This document shows, piece after piece, positions 1 to 9,664 of a stretch of DNA of 64,000 nucleotides. Location of the stretch: NCBI RefSeq assembly GCF_900112315.1, contig NZ_FOLL01000008.1, forward strand, positions 1-64,000, read 5' to 3'. Within the stretch, counting starts at the first letter, position 1. Every line of letters starts with the position of its first letter. A program made the translations under genes and the position numbers. Below the pieces are notes generated by a model that saw nothing but the letters and a program-made list of their open reading frames with translations, made no database searches and was not told the origin of the DNA. This stretch comes from Parapedobacter composti. GTDB taxonomy: Bacteria > Bacteroidota > Bacteroidia > Sphingobacteriales > Sphingobacteriaceae.

Positions 1-67
1 ATATCAACCGCTGGCGGCCTAGGCTAATCTCCTAAAACCATTACAGACCACAAGCCCATAATAAAAC

Positions 68-98
68 AAAGAAGGCGCCCTTTTTAGACGCCTTCTTT
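68..98 (-). terminator. Intrinsic terminator after the mgtE operon
   Basis: An inverted repeat AAAGAAGGCG / CGCCTTCTTT flanks an 11-base loop. On the minus strand it is followed by a T-rich stretch (TTTGTTTTAT). It lies about 45 bp beyond the stop of the minus-strand gene ending at 143, so it probably ends that operon. It could also act on the other strand. Confidence 0.7.
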
Positions 99-142
99 TA
101 TATGCAAACTATTTTCCCATTTGTCAACCGCCAACACAGGCG

Positions 143-1228
143 CTATTGCAAAACATATTCATAAGGATAGACCAATACCGACCAACTTTCACCGCCATTA
201 CGCGTGACGAACAGCCGATCATCGCCGTATACAATCCCTCGGCGCTCCGTTGAAAAGTATATTGCTTTGCCCGAAACGGGCAGTCCGTCTGTCCCCGCAG
301 GTAAAGCATGCCAGGTCTGGCCCCCATCCTCACTTTTCGCTACACCGTCGGTCAGTAACGCATAAACCATCCGGGAATTAGCCGCTTGGCAGTCATGCAC
401 ACCGGATGCTCCCGCAGACACTCGCTGGAACGTCTTACCGCCGTCAGCAGAACGAAAGATCCTTCCATCTGAATGATATACCAGCAATACCCGCTTGTCC
501 ACGGCGGTTATAGCAGCTTGCTGCATACCGTCCAGTTTTCCTCCGTCATGCCATGCAGCACCACCGTCTGTAGTGTATAATACCCCGATTCCTCCAGCCG
601 GAACCTGCGGTTCTGTATATATCAGCCAACCATGTTCAAGGTCGGTAAAATCCACATCCACACCAGATGCTCCCTCCTTCAGGAACGACAACTTCGCCGT
701 CTGTTCCTGTACATCCACCCGATAAACAAGCAGCCGCCTGCTCATTCCCGCAGACTGCTCGCACAACAGCCATATGATGCCCTGAGGGCCTACAACAACC
801 TTTGCCGCATACACATTTCCCACTAATAGTTGTTCCTCGCTTACGATGGGTTTATCAAATGTAGCCCAGGATTGTCCGTTATCTGTAGAGTAATGCAGCA
901 CAAATGCGCGGCCATGAACAGCAGCATAAGCCATCAGTCCGCTGCCGAATCCTACGGAATGCTGTCCGGCGAACCACGAAGACGGCCAGAATTCAAACGA
1001 CCGAAAGTGATCTGACGTTGTGAACCCACCCTTTTCCGTCATGCCGGATATCCGCCCTCCAGTGCCCAGCCAAGCATAAATCAACCGGTTGTCCTGTATC
1101 AAAACACCGGTTTCTGGGTTCACAATAGGCTTTGCGGGATACAGGTCAAGCAAGGTACCCGTTCCATCGCATGCCACCAATGCTAACGATGTGAAGACGA
1201 AGACGCTGATATGGCGATAAAAACTCAT
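143..1228 (-). CDS. BNR/Ycf48-like beta-propeller lipoprotein
   Basis: A 361-residue protein with a lipoprotein signal peptide: hydrophobic stretch, then lipobox LVAC with Cys20. The body has at least five Asp-box type repeats of the pattern S/T-x-D/N-G-G/Q-x-S/T/A-W/F: STDNGQSW, TTDGGAAW, SADGGKTF, SEDGGQTW and TRNGGESW. This is the signature of BNR/sialidase-fold or Ycf48-like propellers. No sialidase catalytic set is evident, so no enzymatic role is claimed. The gene is last in an operon with mgtE and a beta-barrel protein. Its start overlaps the previous stop by one base (TAATG), which suggests translational coupling. Confidence 0.75.
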   Translation of the reverse strand: MSFYRHISVFVFTSLALVACDGTGTLLDLYPAKPIVNPETGVLIQDNRLIYAWLGTGGRISGMTEKGGFTTSDHFRSFEFWPSSWFAGQHSVGFGSGLMAYAAVHGRAFVLHYSTDNGQSWATFDKPIVSEEQLLVGNVYAAKVVVGPQGIIWLLCEQSAGMSRRLLVYRVDVQEQTAKLSFLKEGASGVDVDFTDLEHGWLIYTEPQVPAGGIGVLYTTDGGAAWHDGGKLDGMQQAAITAVDKRVLLVYHSDGRIFRSADGGKTFQRVSAGASGVHDCQAANSRMVYALLTDGVAKSEDGGQTWHALPAGTDGLPVSGKAIYFSTERRGIVYGDDRLFVTRNGGESWSVLVYPYEYVLQ

Positions 1229-1866
1229 TACGGAAACAGCGAAAAACCTATGGAAATATTCAATGTGTGGAAGCGGAAAACCTGCGATTCTGGCGTAACA
1301 TAGCCCGCCGCGAGGTCTTCCTCGATAAGGGACTGCCTCGCCCGCAGCGTGGGATTAAAGAACTCACACCCTGCTTTGAGAAACACTTCCCTCCACTGCA
1401 CCCGGAAGCCCATTTCTTGCGACCAGCCACTACCACGCAGATAGTTTTCGGAAAACGACACGTCATCGTCCGCATAACGCTCAGCATCAAAATTGGACAC
1501 CCAGTTAAACTCTGCGGCAACATACGGAAAAAAGGTAGTTTGACCGATGTAAAACAGATCATAACATACCTGCCCACCCAATTTAAAAAACAGGAGATGT
1601 TCGGTCAACCCTTCTTCAATTTCATTGAGAAACAGTTTCAATCCCACCTGTGGCCGCAATCGCAATCGTCCCTCGCTGGCCATAACGAAGGCAGGGCCCA
1701 AACGGAGGTTCGCCCCTACTGGGAAAACCGATCGCACAGCCGCATCACTGAATCGCTCAACCCCCACTTCACCTTCCAACAAGACCGGAACAGCCCGCTG
1801 CGCCTGGACGGATGTGCTCAACAGCAACAGCCCGACACCGACGAAATAAGCCCTCAACCGCATCAT
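1228..1866 (-). CDS. Outer-membrane beta-barrel-like protein
   Basis: A 212-residue protein with an N-terminal signal peptide (hydrophobic run, then VQAQ as likely cleavage region). The mature part alternates short amphipathic strands rich in Tyr/Phe and Gly, and ends with an aromatic-containing strand (IGFSLFP), as in small outer-membrane barrels of Bacteroidota. It overlaps the mgtE stop by four bases (ATGA) and abuts the next gene, so the three genes form one operon. The function is not recognizable. A role in the envelope is inferred only from the signal peptide and strand pattern. Confidence 0.6.
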   Translation of the reverse strand: MMRLRAYFVGVGLLLLSTSVQAQRAVPVLLEGEVGVERFSDAAVRSVFPVGANLRLGPAFVMASEGRLRLRPQVGLKLFLNEIEEGLTEHLLFFKLGGQVCYDLFYIGQTTFFPYVAAEFNWVSNFDAERYADDDVSFSENYLRGSGWSQEMGFRVQWREVFLKAGCEFFNPTLRARQSLIEEDLAAGYVTPESQVFRFHTLNISIGFSLFP

Positions 1867-3239
1867 AACAATATACCTGCCAGGATTAATGTTGCCACGG
1901 TGAAATAGATGATTAATCCCGTAACGTCGACCAGCGTTGATACAAACGGTGCCGATGACGACGCGGGGTCAGCACCCAGCCGACGCAGGATGAAAGGAAG
2001 CATGGATCCTACCAACGAACCCCAGAGCACCACCCCCACGAGCGAAAGGCTTACCACCATCCCTACCAACACCCAATGATCGCCATAGGCTGCCGAAAAG
2101 GCTTGCCAGGTGCAGACGCGCGCAAACCCCAGGGTACCAAGTATCAACCCTAAAAGCAAGCCAGAGAGGATTTCCCGCCGCATCACGCGCCACCAATCGA
2201 CCAGCGTTACCTCGCCCAGCGCCATGGCCTGAATAATCAGCGTAGAAGCCTGTGACCCGCTGTTTCCTCCACTGGAGAGAATCAACGGCATAAACAAAAT
2301 GAGTATTGCACTCGCCAACTGGCTTTCGTAATGCTCGAGCACGGTGGCTGTAAGCAGTTGTCCGAGGAAAAGTACAATTAGCCATCCGGCCCGCTTTTTC
2401 ACAAGATGCATAATAGAGACATCCAAATACGGCTCATCGAGCGCTTCCGTACCCCCTATCCGCTGCATATCTTCGGTATATTCCTCATTGGCAACCCAGA
2501 GGATATCGTCGACGGTGACGATGCCCAGCATAATCCCCTGCTCATCCACCACGGGCAAAGCGACGCGATTGTTCATCCGGAATACGTTGATGGCCTCCTC
2601 CTGCGGGTCATTGGCATTCAGTGCAATGAGCCGGTTATCGACCAGATCCTTCACCTTAGTCTCCGGATCGGCCAGCAGGATATCCCTAATACGGATATCA
2701 TCCAAAAGCTTTCCGTCTCTGTCGATGACGTATAGTACGTCAATGGTTTCAGAAGCCCTCCCATACTTGCGTATGTGCTCCAATACCCGCACGATATTCC
2801 AGTGTTGCTTTACCGTGATGTAGTCGGGCGTCATCAGGCGGCCCACGCTGTCTTCAGGATATCCCAACAGCGCCAGCGCCTCCTTGCGGTCGGCAGGCGA
2901 TAGGAGGATGATAAGCTGCTTCACCACATCACCCTTCAGCTCGCTGAAAAATGCCGTCCGATCGTCCGGTGGCATCTCGTTGATAATCTCTGATATTTTG
3001 GGACCGGAAAGTTTCTTGAGTATACGTTCCTGTGTCGGGAAATCGAGGATACGGAACACGTTCACCGCCCGGTTGATGCTAAGCGTTTCGATGAACGTCG
3101 GACCGTATTCGGGCAGTTCATCGATGAGGGCTTCCACGTCTGAAATATTGAGCTCGTCAAGGTATGATTTGAGCTGCTGTTCATTGCCTTCGGCCAAAAG
3201 CAATTCGGTTTGCGCTACCAACGTATCCAATTCATCCAT
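1863..3239 (-). CDS. mgtE: Magnesium transporter MgtE
   Basis: A 458-residue protein with the MgtE architecture. Residues 1-130 form the helical N domain (for example EALIDELPEYGPTFIETL and MPPDDRTAFF). Residues about 135-260 hold two CBS domains (GRLMTPDYITV... and DDILWVANEEYTEDMQRI). The C-terminal half is five membrane segments, including the conserved SGGNSGSQASTLIIQAMALGE around residues 325-345. In this family the cytosolic N/CBS part closes the channel when Mg2+ is plentiful. First gene of a tight three-gene operon. The start is preceded by AGGAGG, an unusually good ribosome site for this genome. Confidence 0.95.
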   Translation of the reverse strand: MDELDTLVAQTELLLAEGNEQQLKSYLDELNISDVEALIDELPEYGPTFIETLSINRAVNVFRILDFPTQERILKKLSGPKISEIINEMPPDDRTAFFSELKGDVVKQLIILLSPADRKEALALLGYPEDSVGRLMTPDYITVKQHWNIVRVLEHIRKYGRASETIDVLYVIDRDGKLLDDIRIRDILLADPETKVKDLVDNRLIALNANDPQEEAINVFRMNNRVALPVVDEQGIMLGIVTVDDILWVANEEYTEDMQRIGGTEALDEPYLDVSIMHLVKKRAGWLIVLFLGQLLTATVLEHYESQLASAILILFMPLILSSGGNSGSQASTLIIQAMALGEVTLVDWWRVMRREILSGLLLGLILGTLGFARVCTWQAFSAAYGDHWVLVGMVVSLSLVGVVLWGSLVGSMLPFILRRLGADPASSSAPFVSTLVDVTGLIIYFTVATLILAGILL

Positions 3240-3837
3240 GGGCCCTCCTGTGTTAACGGTATACTACATCGGTGAAATGATTTTGCTTGCAAAAGTCGGT
3301 TTTTTAATTGAAAGAACGAACCCCCAAGATACTAAAAAGCAACTTGGAAACCAGACAATATGACAGCATAAATTAGTGGATTGTTTTCATGGAATATGGG
3401 AGGCACAGTACACCGGCACTAGCCGGAGCTGGCATGCCGGCCTACGGCTTGAAGGCCGACAGATAAGCGAACCGATAATCAGCTAACTGGCGATTCGGGG
3501 GCGGATACAATGCGGGCGCCGACGATGTAAACATCCAGCATACGGATGTCGGAAAAGACGGGTAACACGCTCGTAGAAACAGAAAAATGGGAAGGCGGCT
3601 GCCCACCGGATAGTGTACAGCATCCGAATGAGGATCCGTGGAGAAAATCGTTTAGCGAAATGTGCCTTTAAAACCTTATTTTTGAAAAAAATATCGCCTA
3701 AAAAAGCGAAACAGAAGAGCATTGAAGTTTTCATTAAATACTATAAATCAATTGCGAATAAATTTCAAATAAACTTATTGTACATTAAAAGCAACTCACC
3801 CAATAGGTTTTTTTACTAAAAAATTTATCATACTCAT
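3240..3837. other. Divergent intergenic region without a convincing gene
   Basis: About 600 bp between mgtE and the plus-strand gene at 3838. It should carry the divergent promoters. An 83-residue minus-strand ORF (3483-3734) has no recognizable domain and poor composition, so I do not call it. Positions about 3420-3470 contain small GC-rich inverted repeats (GCCGG/CCGGC, GGCC/GGCC). Bases 3660-3837 are very AT-rich, as expected for a promoter region. Confidence 0.4.
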
Positions 3838-6705
3838 ATGCAGCCACACTATATTACACATTATAAATTAACAATCAGTATTTTACTTGTATTTATATCA
3901 TGTATAAATCCACATATCACCACAGCTCAAGTATTCAACAATGATCAATACCCAGCAAGTGTAAAATGGAGGCAAATCAATACGGAAAATTTTCAATTGA
4001 TTTTCCCTTCTGAAGCAGAACCGCAGGCCCAATACCTGGCCAGCAAACTGGACGCATTATCGGCTCAGGTTAGCCATACCCTAAACAAGCGACCCAGGAA
4101 AATTTCAATTATTTTACAAAATCAGACGGTCGAATCCAACGGCAATGTGCAACTGGCACCTCGCCGTTCAGAGTTTTTCACCACCCCTCCGCAGCAGGGA
4201 GATTTCCAAAATTGGTTGTATAATCTGGCAATTCATGAGCTGCGGCATGTGGTACAGTTTGACAAATTGACAGGATATCTGCGCGCACCTTTTTTCGAAC
4301 AATTGGCCCTCGCCATCTATGGTACCAACCTTCCCGCTTGGTTTTTCGAAGGGGATGCGGTGGTCACCGAGACGCTCCTTTCACCTGCCGGCCGCGGCCG
4401 CCTTCCATCGTGGGAGATGCCGTTCAGGACGAACCTTCTCAGCGGCGAAACCTATAGTTATGAAAAGGATTACCTGGGATCGTTGAAATCGGTTACACCG
4501 GGCTTTTATGAACTTGGATATTTCATGACTGCACGCATGCAAAGGGAATATGGAATAGGGATGGTGGACAGCCTGATGACCCGCATGGCGAAACTTCCTA
4601 TCCGGCCTTACAACTTCAGCAATTCATTGAAAAAATCCACCGGGTACAACACCCGCCAATGGCACCGGGAAACACGGGAAGAACTCACACGCTTATGGGA
4701 AGCCCAACTGGTTACCAACCAGCCGGCAGACTACCCTACCTTACCCGCTGACGGACCGGGCAAGCCGCAAAGCTGGCTGCTTCCACGCATGTTGCCGGAC
4801 GGACGGATCATCACATTACACCAAAGCGCATATCAGGTGCCAGCCATCGTATTGATCGACTCAGCTGGCCATCAGCGTACGGTGGTAAAAACAGGGAGGC
4901 AAACAACGCCCCACTTTTCTTACGCTGCCGGAAAAGTCACCTGGGATGAGCTGCGTCGCCACGGTCGCTATGGCAAGCGCACGTACAGTGTAATTAACGT
5001 ATACGATATGCAAACCCGGTCTTATCGTCAGCTCACCCGTAGAAGCCGTTATTTCGCTCCGGCCCTTCGGCCGGACGGCAAACAATTGGCGGCCGTAGAA
5101 GTTGATGGCGGCAACACAGTAAGCATCGTATTGCTGGATACCGAGCGCGGGACGCCTGTTGCCCGCTTCCCTTCACCGGACAATATCCTGCTGCAGACAC
5201 CTTCATTTGATGAAACCGGCACCAAGGTGATAGCCACAGGAATCGAGCAGCAAGGTGCCACCTTGATAGAATTGGATGTGAACACAGGCTCATACCGCCG
5301 ATTGCTCGAGTGGCAATCACAGCAGCTCGAGCGGCCGGTATATGCACAGGGGCAAATACTCTTTAAGGCACATTACAACGGCATAGACAATATTTATGCT
5401 TTGAACCTCCGAGACAGCACCATCAGCCAACTTACTCGTGCCCGCTTCGGCGCTTTCAACCCATCATATGATAGCAGCACAAGCACTTTATGGTTCAATA
5501 ACTATCAAATAGATGGGTATCGCATCAGTCATTTGGCATGGAGCGGAAAGAGCGGCACACCCATTGAAAACATAAACGACTCCCATATCAGCTATTTTAA
5601 GCCACTACTGACGCAAAGCCCCGCCTACCGTACAGCGGACACCCCCGCAACCCCGATAAGGGCTTCAGAGCCTTATAAGGGACTGAAAAACCTGATAAAC
5701 TTCCATAGCCTATCGGTGGATAACGGAAACTTTGAAAACCTGGATAACATCAGTCCTGGGATTTATTGGCTGTCTGACGACCTGCTTAACACCACCCAGC
5801 TACGCTTGGGGTACCAATACGATGGCAATATCCGCAGCAGTACCTATCAAGCGTCCATCGCTTACCAACGCTTTTTCCCGAAATTCTCCCTGGAGTACCG
5901 AAATCGTGGACAAGTAGGCACCGCCCGGATTTCCAACGGGCAGCAGCAGCAACTAGTCGGCTTGCGCTGGCGTGAAAATACGGCAACTCTGGCCGCAGAA
6001 ATCCCCTTGGTATTTTACCGGCTCAATCAAATAATTACCACCGGCTTCAATACCGCTACCTCCTACACACAACGGTATGGGCTCAGCGAGCCTGAGTGGC
6101 AAAACCGGTTCATCGACCGCCTCCGTTTCCCAATGCATTACCAGGTATATTTCAACCATTACGCCCGCCGGAGTGCCTTGGACCTGGCGCCACGCTGGGG
6201 TCAATACCTCAGCGCCACCTACCGGCACTTCCCATTTGACGGCCGGATTGCCGGCGAGCACTTTTCCATACGCACAGCATGGTATTTTCCAGGCCTTTGG
6301 CGCAACCATTCGTTGCTTGCGCGTTTCAATTACCAGCATGGCGCCGGCACCTACCTGTACGCAAATGACATTCCGCTGGTTAGCGGGTATGACCAATTGC
6401 GACCGGTTCCAGTGGATAACACGTTGCTGCTTAGCTACCGATTTCCATTGGCTTATCCCGACTGGGCTATCGGCCCACTGGCTTACATCAAGCGTTTCCG
6501 CAGCGGATTTTTCGCCGATTTCCAGAATATAAAGGCAGGAAATGCATTCAGCCCACGGACGTTCGGGGTTGAACTACGGGCTGATATGAATTTACTAAGG
6601 TATTACCTGCCTAACTTCGACATCGGCGTCAAGCTGGTGTATGCCAACGAAGCAGGTGCAGCCAAGCGGATATTTGCCACCTATGGCATCGGGTACAGCT
6701 ATTGA
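3838..6705 (+). CDS. Secreted zincin with TolB-like propeller and C-terminal barrel
   Basis: A 955-residue protein with an N-terminal hydrophobic signal (residues about 10-30, ending TTAQ). Residues 133-137 are HELRH, an HExxH zinc-binding motif, followed by WFFEGDAVVTE (E171 or E178 as third ligand). This matches the peptidase MA-like gluzincin pattern. Residues about 320-590 contain TolB/WD40-type propeller repeats (ALRPDGKQLAAVEVDG, SFDETGTKVIATG). The last about 300 residues are aromatic and strand-rich and end in GIGYSY, like an outer-membrane beta-barrel. The combination suggests a surface or periplasmic protease-like protein anchored by a barrel. Substrate unknown. It is monocistronic and convergent with the next gene. 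Confidence 0.7.
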   Translation: MQPHYITHYKLTISILLVFISCINPHITTAQVFNNDQYPASVKWRQINTENFQLIFPSEAEPQAQYLASKLDALSAQVSHTLNKRPRKISIILQNQTVESNGNVQLAPRRSEFFTTPPQQGDFQNWLYNLAIHELRHVVQFDKLTGYLRAPFFEQLALAIYGTNLPAWFFEGDAVVTETLLSPAGRGRLPSWEMPFRTNLLSGETYSYEKDYLGSLKSVTPGFYELGYFMTARMQREYGIGMVDSLMTRMAKLPIRPYNFSNSLKKSTGYNTRQWHRETREELTRLWEAQLVTNQPADYPTLPADGPGKPQSWLLPRMLPDGRIITLHQSAYQVPAIVLIDSAGHQRTVVKTGRQTTPHFSYAAGKVTWDELRRHGRYGKRTYSVINVYDMQTRSYRQLTRRSRYFAPALRPDGKQLAAVEVDGGNTVSIVLLDTERGTPVARFPSPDNILLQTPSFDETGTKVIATGIEQQGATLIELDVNTGSYRRLLEWQSQQLERPVYAQGQILFKAHYNGIDNIYALNLRDSTISQLTRARFGAFNPSYDSSTSTLWFNNYQIDGYRISHLAWSGKSGTPIENINDSHISYFKPLLTQSPAYRTADTPATPIRASEPYKGLKNLINFHSLSVDNGNFENLDNISPGIYWLSDDLLNTTQLRLGYQYDGNIRSSTYQASIAYQRFFPKFSLEYRNRGQVGTARISNGQQQQLVGLRWRENTATLAAEIPLVFYRLNQIITTGFNTATSYTQRYGLSEPEWQNRFIDRLRFPMHYQVYFNHYARRSALDLAPRWGQYLSATYRHFPFDGRIAGEHFSIRTAWYFPGLWRNHSLLARFNYQHGAGTYLYANDIPLVSGYDQLRPVPVDNTLLLSYRFPLAYPDWAIGPLAYIKRFRSGFFADFQNIKAGNAFSPRTFGVELRADMNLLRYYLPNFDIGVKLVYANEAGAAKRIFATYGIGYSY

Positions 6706-6712
6706 CAGGGCA

Positions 6713-7558
6713 TCACTGCTCGGGATTATTGGCAAAGCGTAGCAAAGCGCGGGCGTATCCGCTTCGTTTAGCTTTTTTTCCCATGTTTTCATAAATGTCG
6801 CGGTATTCTTCGAATTCTTCAGCGTTTTGCACGTTACTATAAATGAGATACGGTGTTACCGCACTGTTTGGATGGGCCCGCATCAATGACTTGTGGGTTT
6901 CCACCATTTCGGGAAGATACTTATTCGCCCACAGGGTATTCATTTCCTGAGTGATCTTTGCGTAGCGCCCGCTGCCGGGTTCGATCTGGTAAAGCAAGCG
7001 CTTTAAGCTATCGCGTTCCAATAGGTGTTTGATCCGGAAATCATTGAGCAGTTGTTCAGCTTCTTCAAATATCTGTGTATCCTCACAGCTCGAAGAAATC
7101 CGCAGCGTTAACCGGGGGTCTTGTTTCCATAAATACGCTTCCATTTGTTCCTGGGTCATCGCCTCATCAAGCCTGATCCGGACGCTACGTGCAGTTCCCG
7201 GATCGATATACAGGTATTTCAGCAAGGCATGCTCGAGCCTTCCCCCTTCCATACCGGTCTTTATCCGGTTTATACGCTCCTTAGGGCTAACCAGTGTCCG
7301 AGGCCAATAAATGGAAAGGACATACACTCCTGCGCCCAGGCTATCGACTACCATATCCAACTTACCGTTTTCAATACGCGAGGTAGTTACTATGTTGCCG
7401 TTTCGTTCATTGACCAACTCCACGCGGTTGTTTCCCGTGATGGGGATATCCCCTTCAATCCGTAAGCTTCGTTTTCCGGAGAACACACAAGCCGTCAGCA
7501 TGCCTGCCATGCAATAACAGGCCAAAAGCATCGGTACCGTGCTGCTGCTCGGTTTCAC
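6713..7558 (-). CDS. DUF4369-like lipoprotein
   Basis: A 281-residue protein with a lipoprotein signal peptide, lipobox LTAC with Cys24. The segment after it (SLRIEGDIPITGNNRVELVNERN...) resembles the DUF4369 beta-sandwich often found at the N terminus of Bacteroidota thiol-disulfide proteins. No thioredoxin CxxC module follows here. The C-terminal half is helical, with LLERDSLKRLLYQIEPGSGRY and a TPR-like end (IYENMGKKAKRSGYARALLRFA). Located just downstream of pgk on the same strand with an 8-bp gap. Function unknown. The domain assignment is tentative. Confidence 0.6.
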   Translation of the reverse strand: MKPSSSTVPMLLACYCMAGMLTACVFSGKRSLRIEGDIPITGNNRVELVNERNGNIVTTSRIENGKLDMVVDSLGAGVYVLSIYWPRTLVSPKERINRIKTGMEGGRLEHALLKYLYIDPGTARSVRIRLDEAMTQEQMEAYLWKQDPRLTLRISSSCEDTQIFEEAEQLLNDFRIKHLLERDSLKRLLYQIEPGSGRYAKITQEMNTLWANKYLPEMVETHKSLMRAHPNSAVTPYLIYSNVQNAEEFEEYRDIYENMGKKAKRSGYARALLRFANNPEQ

Positions 7559-7565
7559 GGTTCCA

Positions 7566-8756
7566 TTACCCGTTTATCGCCTTCACGCCTGGCAGTTCCT
7601 TTCCTTCCATATATTCCAGCAGGGCTCCGCCCCCTGTGCTTACGTAGCTCACATGCTCAGTCATGCCGAACTTGGTTACGGCAGCGGCTGAATCACCCCC
7701 ACCGATAAGCGAAAAGGCGCCACGCTCCGTAGCAGCAACCACCGCATCTGCGACGGCTTTGGTACCTTTAGCGAATTTATCCATTTCGAATACACCCATG
7801 GGGCCATTCCATAAGATGGTACTAGATGCCAGTATCACCTGGGCAAAATGTTCCGCTGATTCCTTGCCGATGTCCAATCCCATCTTGTCGACCGGTATCT
7901 GGTCATTCGGGCCATCATAAGCCGGAGAATCCGGCGAAAATTCGTCGGCAATCTGACAATCGGTGGGCAACACAAGATTAACTCCTTTAGCCTCCGCTTT
8001 ATTCACCAGTTCATTGGCCAGGTCAAGCTTATCCAGCTCTACCAGGGATTTACCGATCTCCCCGCCGCGGGCTTTTACAAAGGTATAAGCCATTCCGCCT
8101 CCGATAATCAGGTTATCCACTTTATCCAGCAATGCCTCAATCAGCTCCAGCTTGTCAGACACCTTGGCTCCACCCATAATAGCCGTAAACGGACGCTGCG
8201 GGTTATTCAGTACCCGTTCGGCGTTATTGATTTCCGATGCCATAAGGTAACCGAAGTATTTGGCTTGCGGGAAAAATCGGGCGATTACCGCTGTGGACGC
8301 ATGGGCGCGATGCGCTGTACCGAATGCATCGTTTACATACACATCGCCGAGTTTGGCCAGCTTGGCCGCAAATTCTTCGTCACCTTTTTCCTCCGCCTTA
8401 TAGAACCTGAGGTTTTCCAACAGCAGTACTTCACCGGGTTTCAGGGCTCCGGCTTTGGTATAGGCGTCTTCACCGATGCAATCGTCTGCAAATTTTACGG
8501 ACACGCCCAGCACGTCCGATAGGTGGTCCACAATATGCTTCAGAGAATATTTTTCCGTGGGGCCGTCCTTAGGTCTTCCCAGGTGAGACATTAGGATAAC
8601 GGCACCGCCGTCGCCCAATATTTTCTGAATGGTGGGAACTGCCCCACGTATGCGGTTGTCGTCGGTAATGTTATATTGCTCATCAAGGGGTACGTTAAAG
8701 TCTACTCGTATTAACGCTTTCTTGCCGGAAAAGTCTAAGTTATCGATAGTATTCAT
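7566..8756 (-). CDS. pgk: Phosphoglycerate kinase
   Basis: A 396-residue enzyme of glycolysis that transfers the phosphate of 1,3-bisphosphoglycerate to ADP. It has the normal bacterial length. Visible signatures are [10 protein letters not shown] near the N terminus, MSHLGRPK (substrate-binding arginine), [34 protein letters not shown] and [10 protein letters not shown] near the C terminus. It has its own canonical promoter in the end of mvaB. The DUF4369 lipoprotein lies 8 bp downstream and is probably cotranscribed. Confidence 0.97.
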   Translation of the reverse strand: MNTIDNLDFSGKKALIRVDFNVPLDEQYNITDDNRIRGAVPTIQKILGDGGAVILMSHLGRPKDGPTEKYSLKHIVDHLSDVLGVSVKFADDCIGEDAYTKAGALKPGEVLLLENLRFYKAEEKGDEEFAAKLAKLGDVYVNDAFGTAHRAHASTAVIARFFPQAKYFGYLMASEINNAERVLNNPQRPFTAIMGGAKVSDKLELIEALLDKVDNLIIGGGMAYTFVKARGGEIGKSLVELDKLDLANELVNKAEAKGVNLVLPTDCQIADEFSPDSPAYDGPNDQIPVDKMGLDIGKESAEHFAQVILASSTILWNGPMGVFEMDKFAKGTKAVADAVVAATERGAFSLIGGGDSAAAVTKFGMTEHVSYVSTGGGALLEYMEGKELPGVKAING

Positions 8757-8784
8757 TGCTTATGTTTTTTATGTTTTGGGGAAA

Positions 8785-8814
8785 CAAAGCTAACATAAGT
8801 ATTGGAAATTCAAA
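8785..8814 (-). promoter_or_regulatory. Promoter of pgk (Bacteroidota type)
   Basis: On the minus strand a TTTTG -33 element is followed by 18 bases and then TAGCTTTG, matching TAnnTTTG of the Bacteroidota primary sigma factor. It sits about 30 bp before the pgk start and overlaps the 3' end of mvaB. Confidence 0.75.
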
Positions 8815-9664
8815 ACACTTCGCTGCTGTATCTCATGGCTTCAGTCCAAGCCTCCATATCCAGGCCACTCGGTATATTCCGCTCATAGAGCAGCGCCAGC
8901 AACGTCTCGGTGGCAATATTTCCGGTTAGCTTATCTTCCGCCATGGGGCATCCGCCGAATCCACGAAGTGCCGTATCAAACCGGATGCATCCTGCATCCA
9001 GCGCTGCCGCCAACTTATCTCGGCTCGCTTCGGGCGAGCTATGCAGATGCAAACCGAATTCAACATCGGGAAATGCTGTGCAGACATATGTATAGAGTGA
9101 AGCGATGAGATCAGGCGTAGAACTGCCTATGGTATCAGCGATAGCGACATGCCGGATACCGAGGTCTGTCAGCATTCCAGTGTAATCGGCCACCATGGCC
9201 AAACTCCACGGCTCGCCATACGGATTACCGAACGCCATGGAAAGATACACCAATGGCGTCTTCCCATTCACATGGCATATCGCCACCATTTTTTTTACGA
9301 CATCCAGCGAATGGGCAATGGTGCTATTGGTATTACGCAGTTGGAACGTTTCAGACACGGAAAAAGGGAACCCTACGAATCCCACTGCTTCTTCCATGGC
9401 TGCCTCCTCTGCACCCCGCACATTGGCCACGATGGCCAGGAGCTGTGTTGTCGACCGCTCCGGTATATCCAACATGCGGAGCACATCCCGAGTATCCCGC
9501 ATTTGCGGAATGGCTTTCGGCGAAACGAAACTACCAAAGTCCAGCCGATCAAACCCTACCCGCAGCAACCGCTGCAAGTAAGCCGCTTTTATCTCCGTGG
9601 GGATAAAGCGATGGATTCCCTGCATCGCATCGCGCGGACACTCGGTAATCAATATCGGGTTCAT
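8810..9664 (-). CDS. mvaB: Hydroxymethylglutaryl-CoA lyase
   Basis: A 284-residue DRE-TIM barrel enzyme that splits HMG-CoA into acetyl-CoA and acetoacetate (leucine degradation). Family marks: an N-terminal strand with ITECPRDAMQG (the usual ECPRDGxQ site), a TNSTIAHSLD segment, ADTIGSSTPDL, GLHLHSS (metal-binding His pair) and the active-site loop GGCPMAEDKLTGN (Cys for catalysis). Length is slightly below the usual 290-310. The start codon overlaps the sppA stop as TGATG, so the two genes are coupled. Confidence 0.9.
   Translation of the reverse strand: MNPILITECPRDAMQGIHRFIPTEIKAAYLQRLLRVGFDRLDFGSFVSPKAIPQMRDTRDVLRMLDIPERSTTQLLAIVANVRGAEEAAMEEAVGFVGFPFSVSETFQLRNTNSTIAHSLDVVKKMVAICHVNGKTPLVYLSMAFGNPYGEPWSLAMVADYTGMLTDLGIRHVAIADTIGSSTPDLIASLYTYVCTAFPDVEFGLHLHSSPEASRDKLAAALDAGCIRFDTALRGFGGCPMAEDKLTGNIATETLLALLYERNIPSGLDMEAWTEAMRYSSEVF

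Noticed and set aside
1267..1908. 213-codon plus-strand ORF
   Set aside because: It lies fully antisense to the barrel-protein gene, has no domain and reflects the codon bias of the true gene.
3500..3545. Minus-strand peptide MLDVYIVGARIVSAPES as a thiolase start
   Set aside because: The likeness to the thiolase N terminus is short, and a stop follows after 20 codons. Chance is likely.
3483..3734. 83-codon minus-strand ORF between mgtE and the zincin gene
   Set aside because: No domain, odd composition, and it sits in the promoter region.
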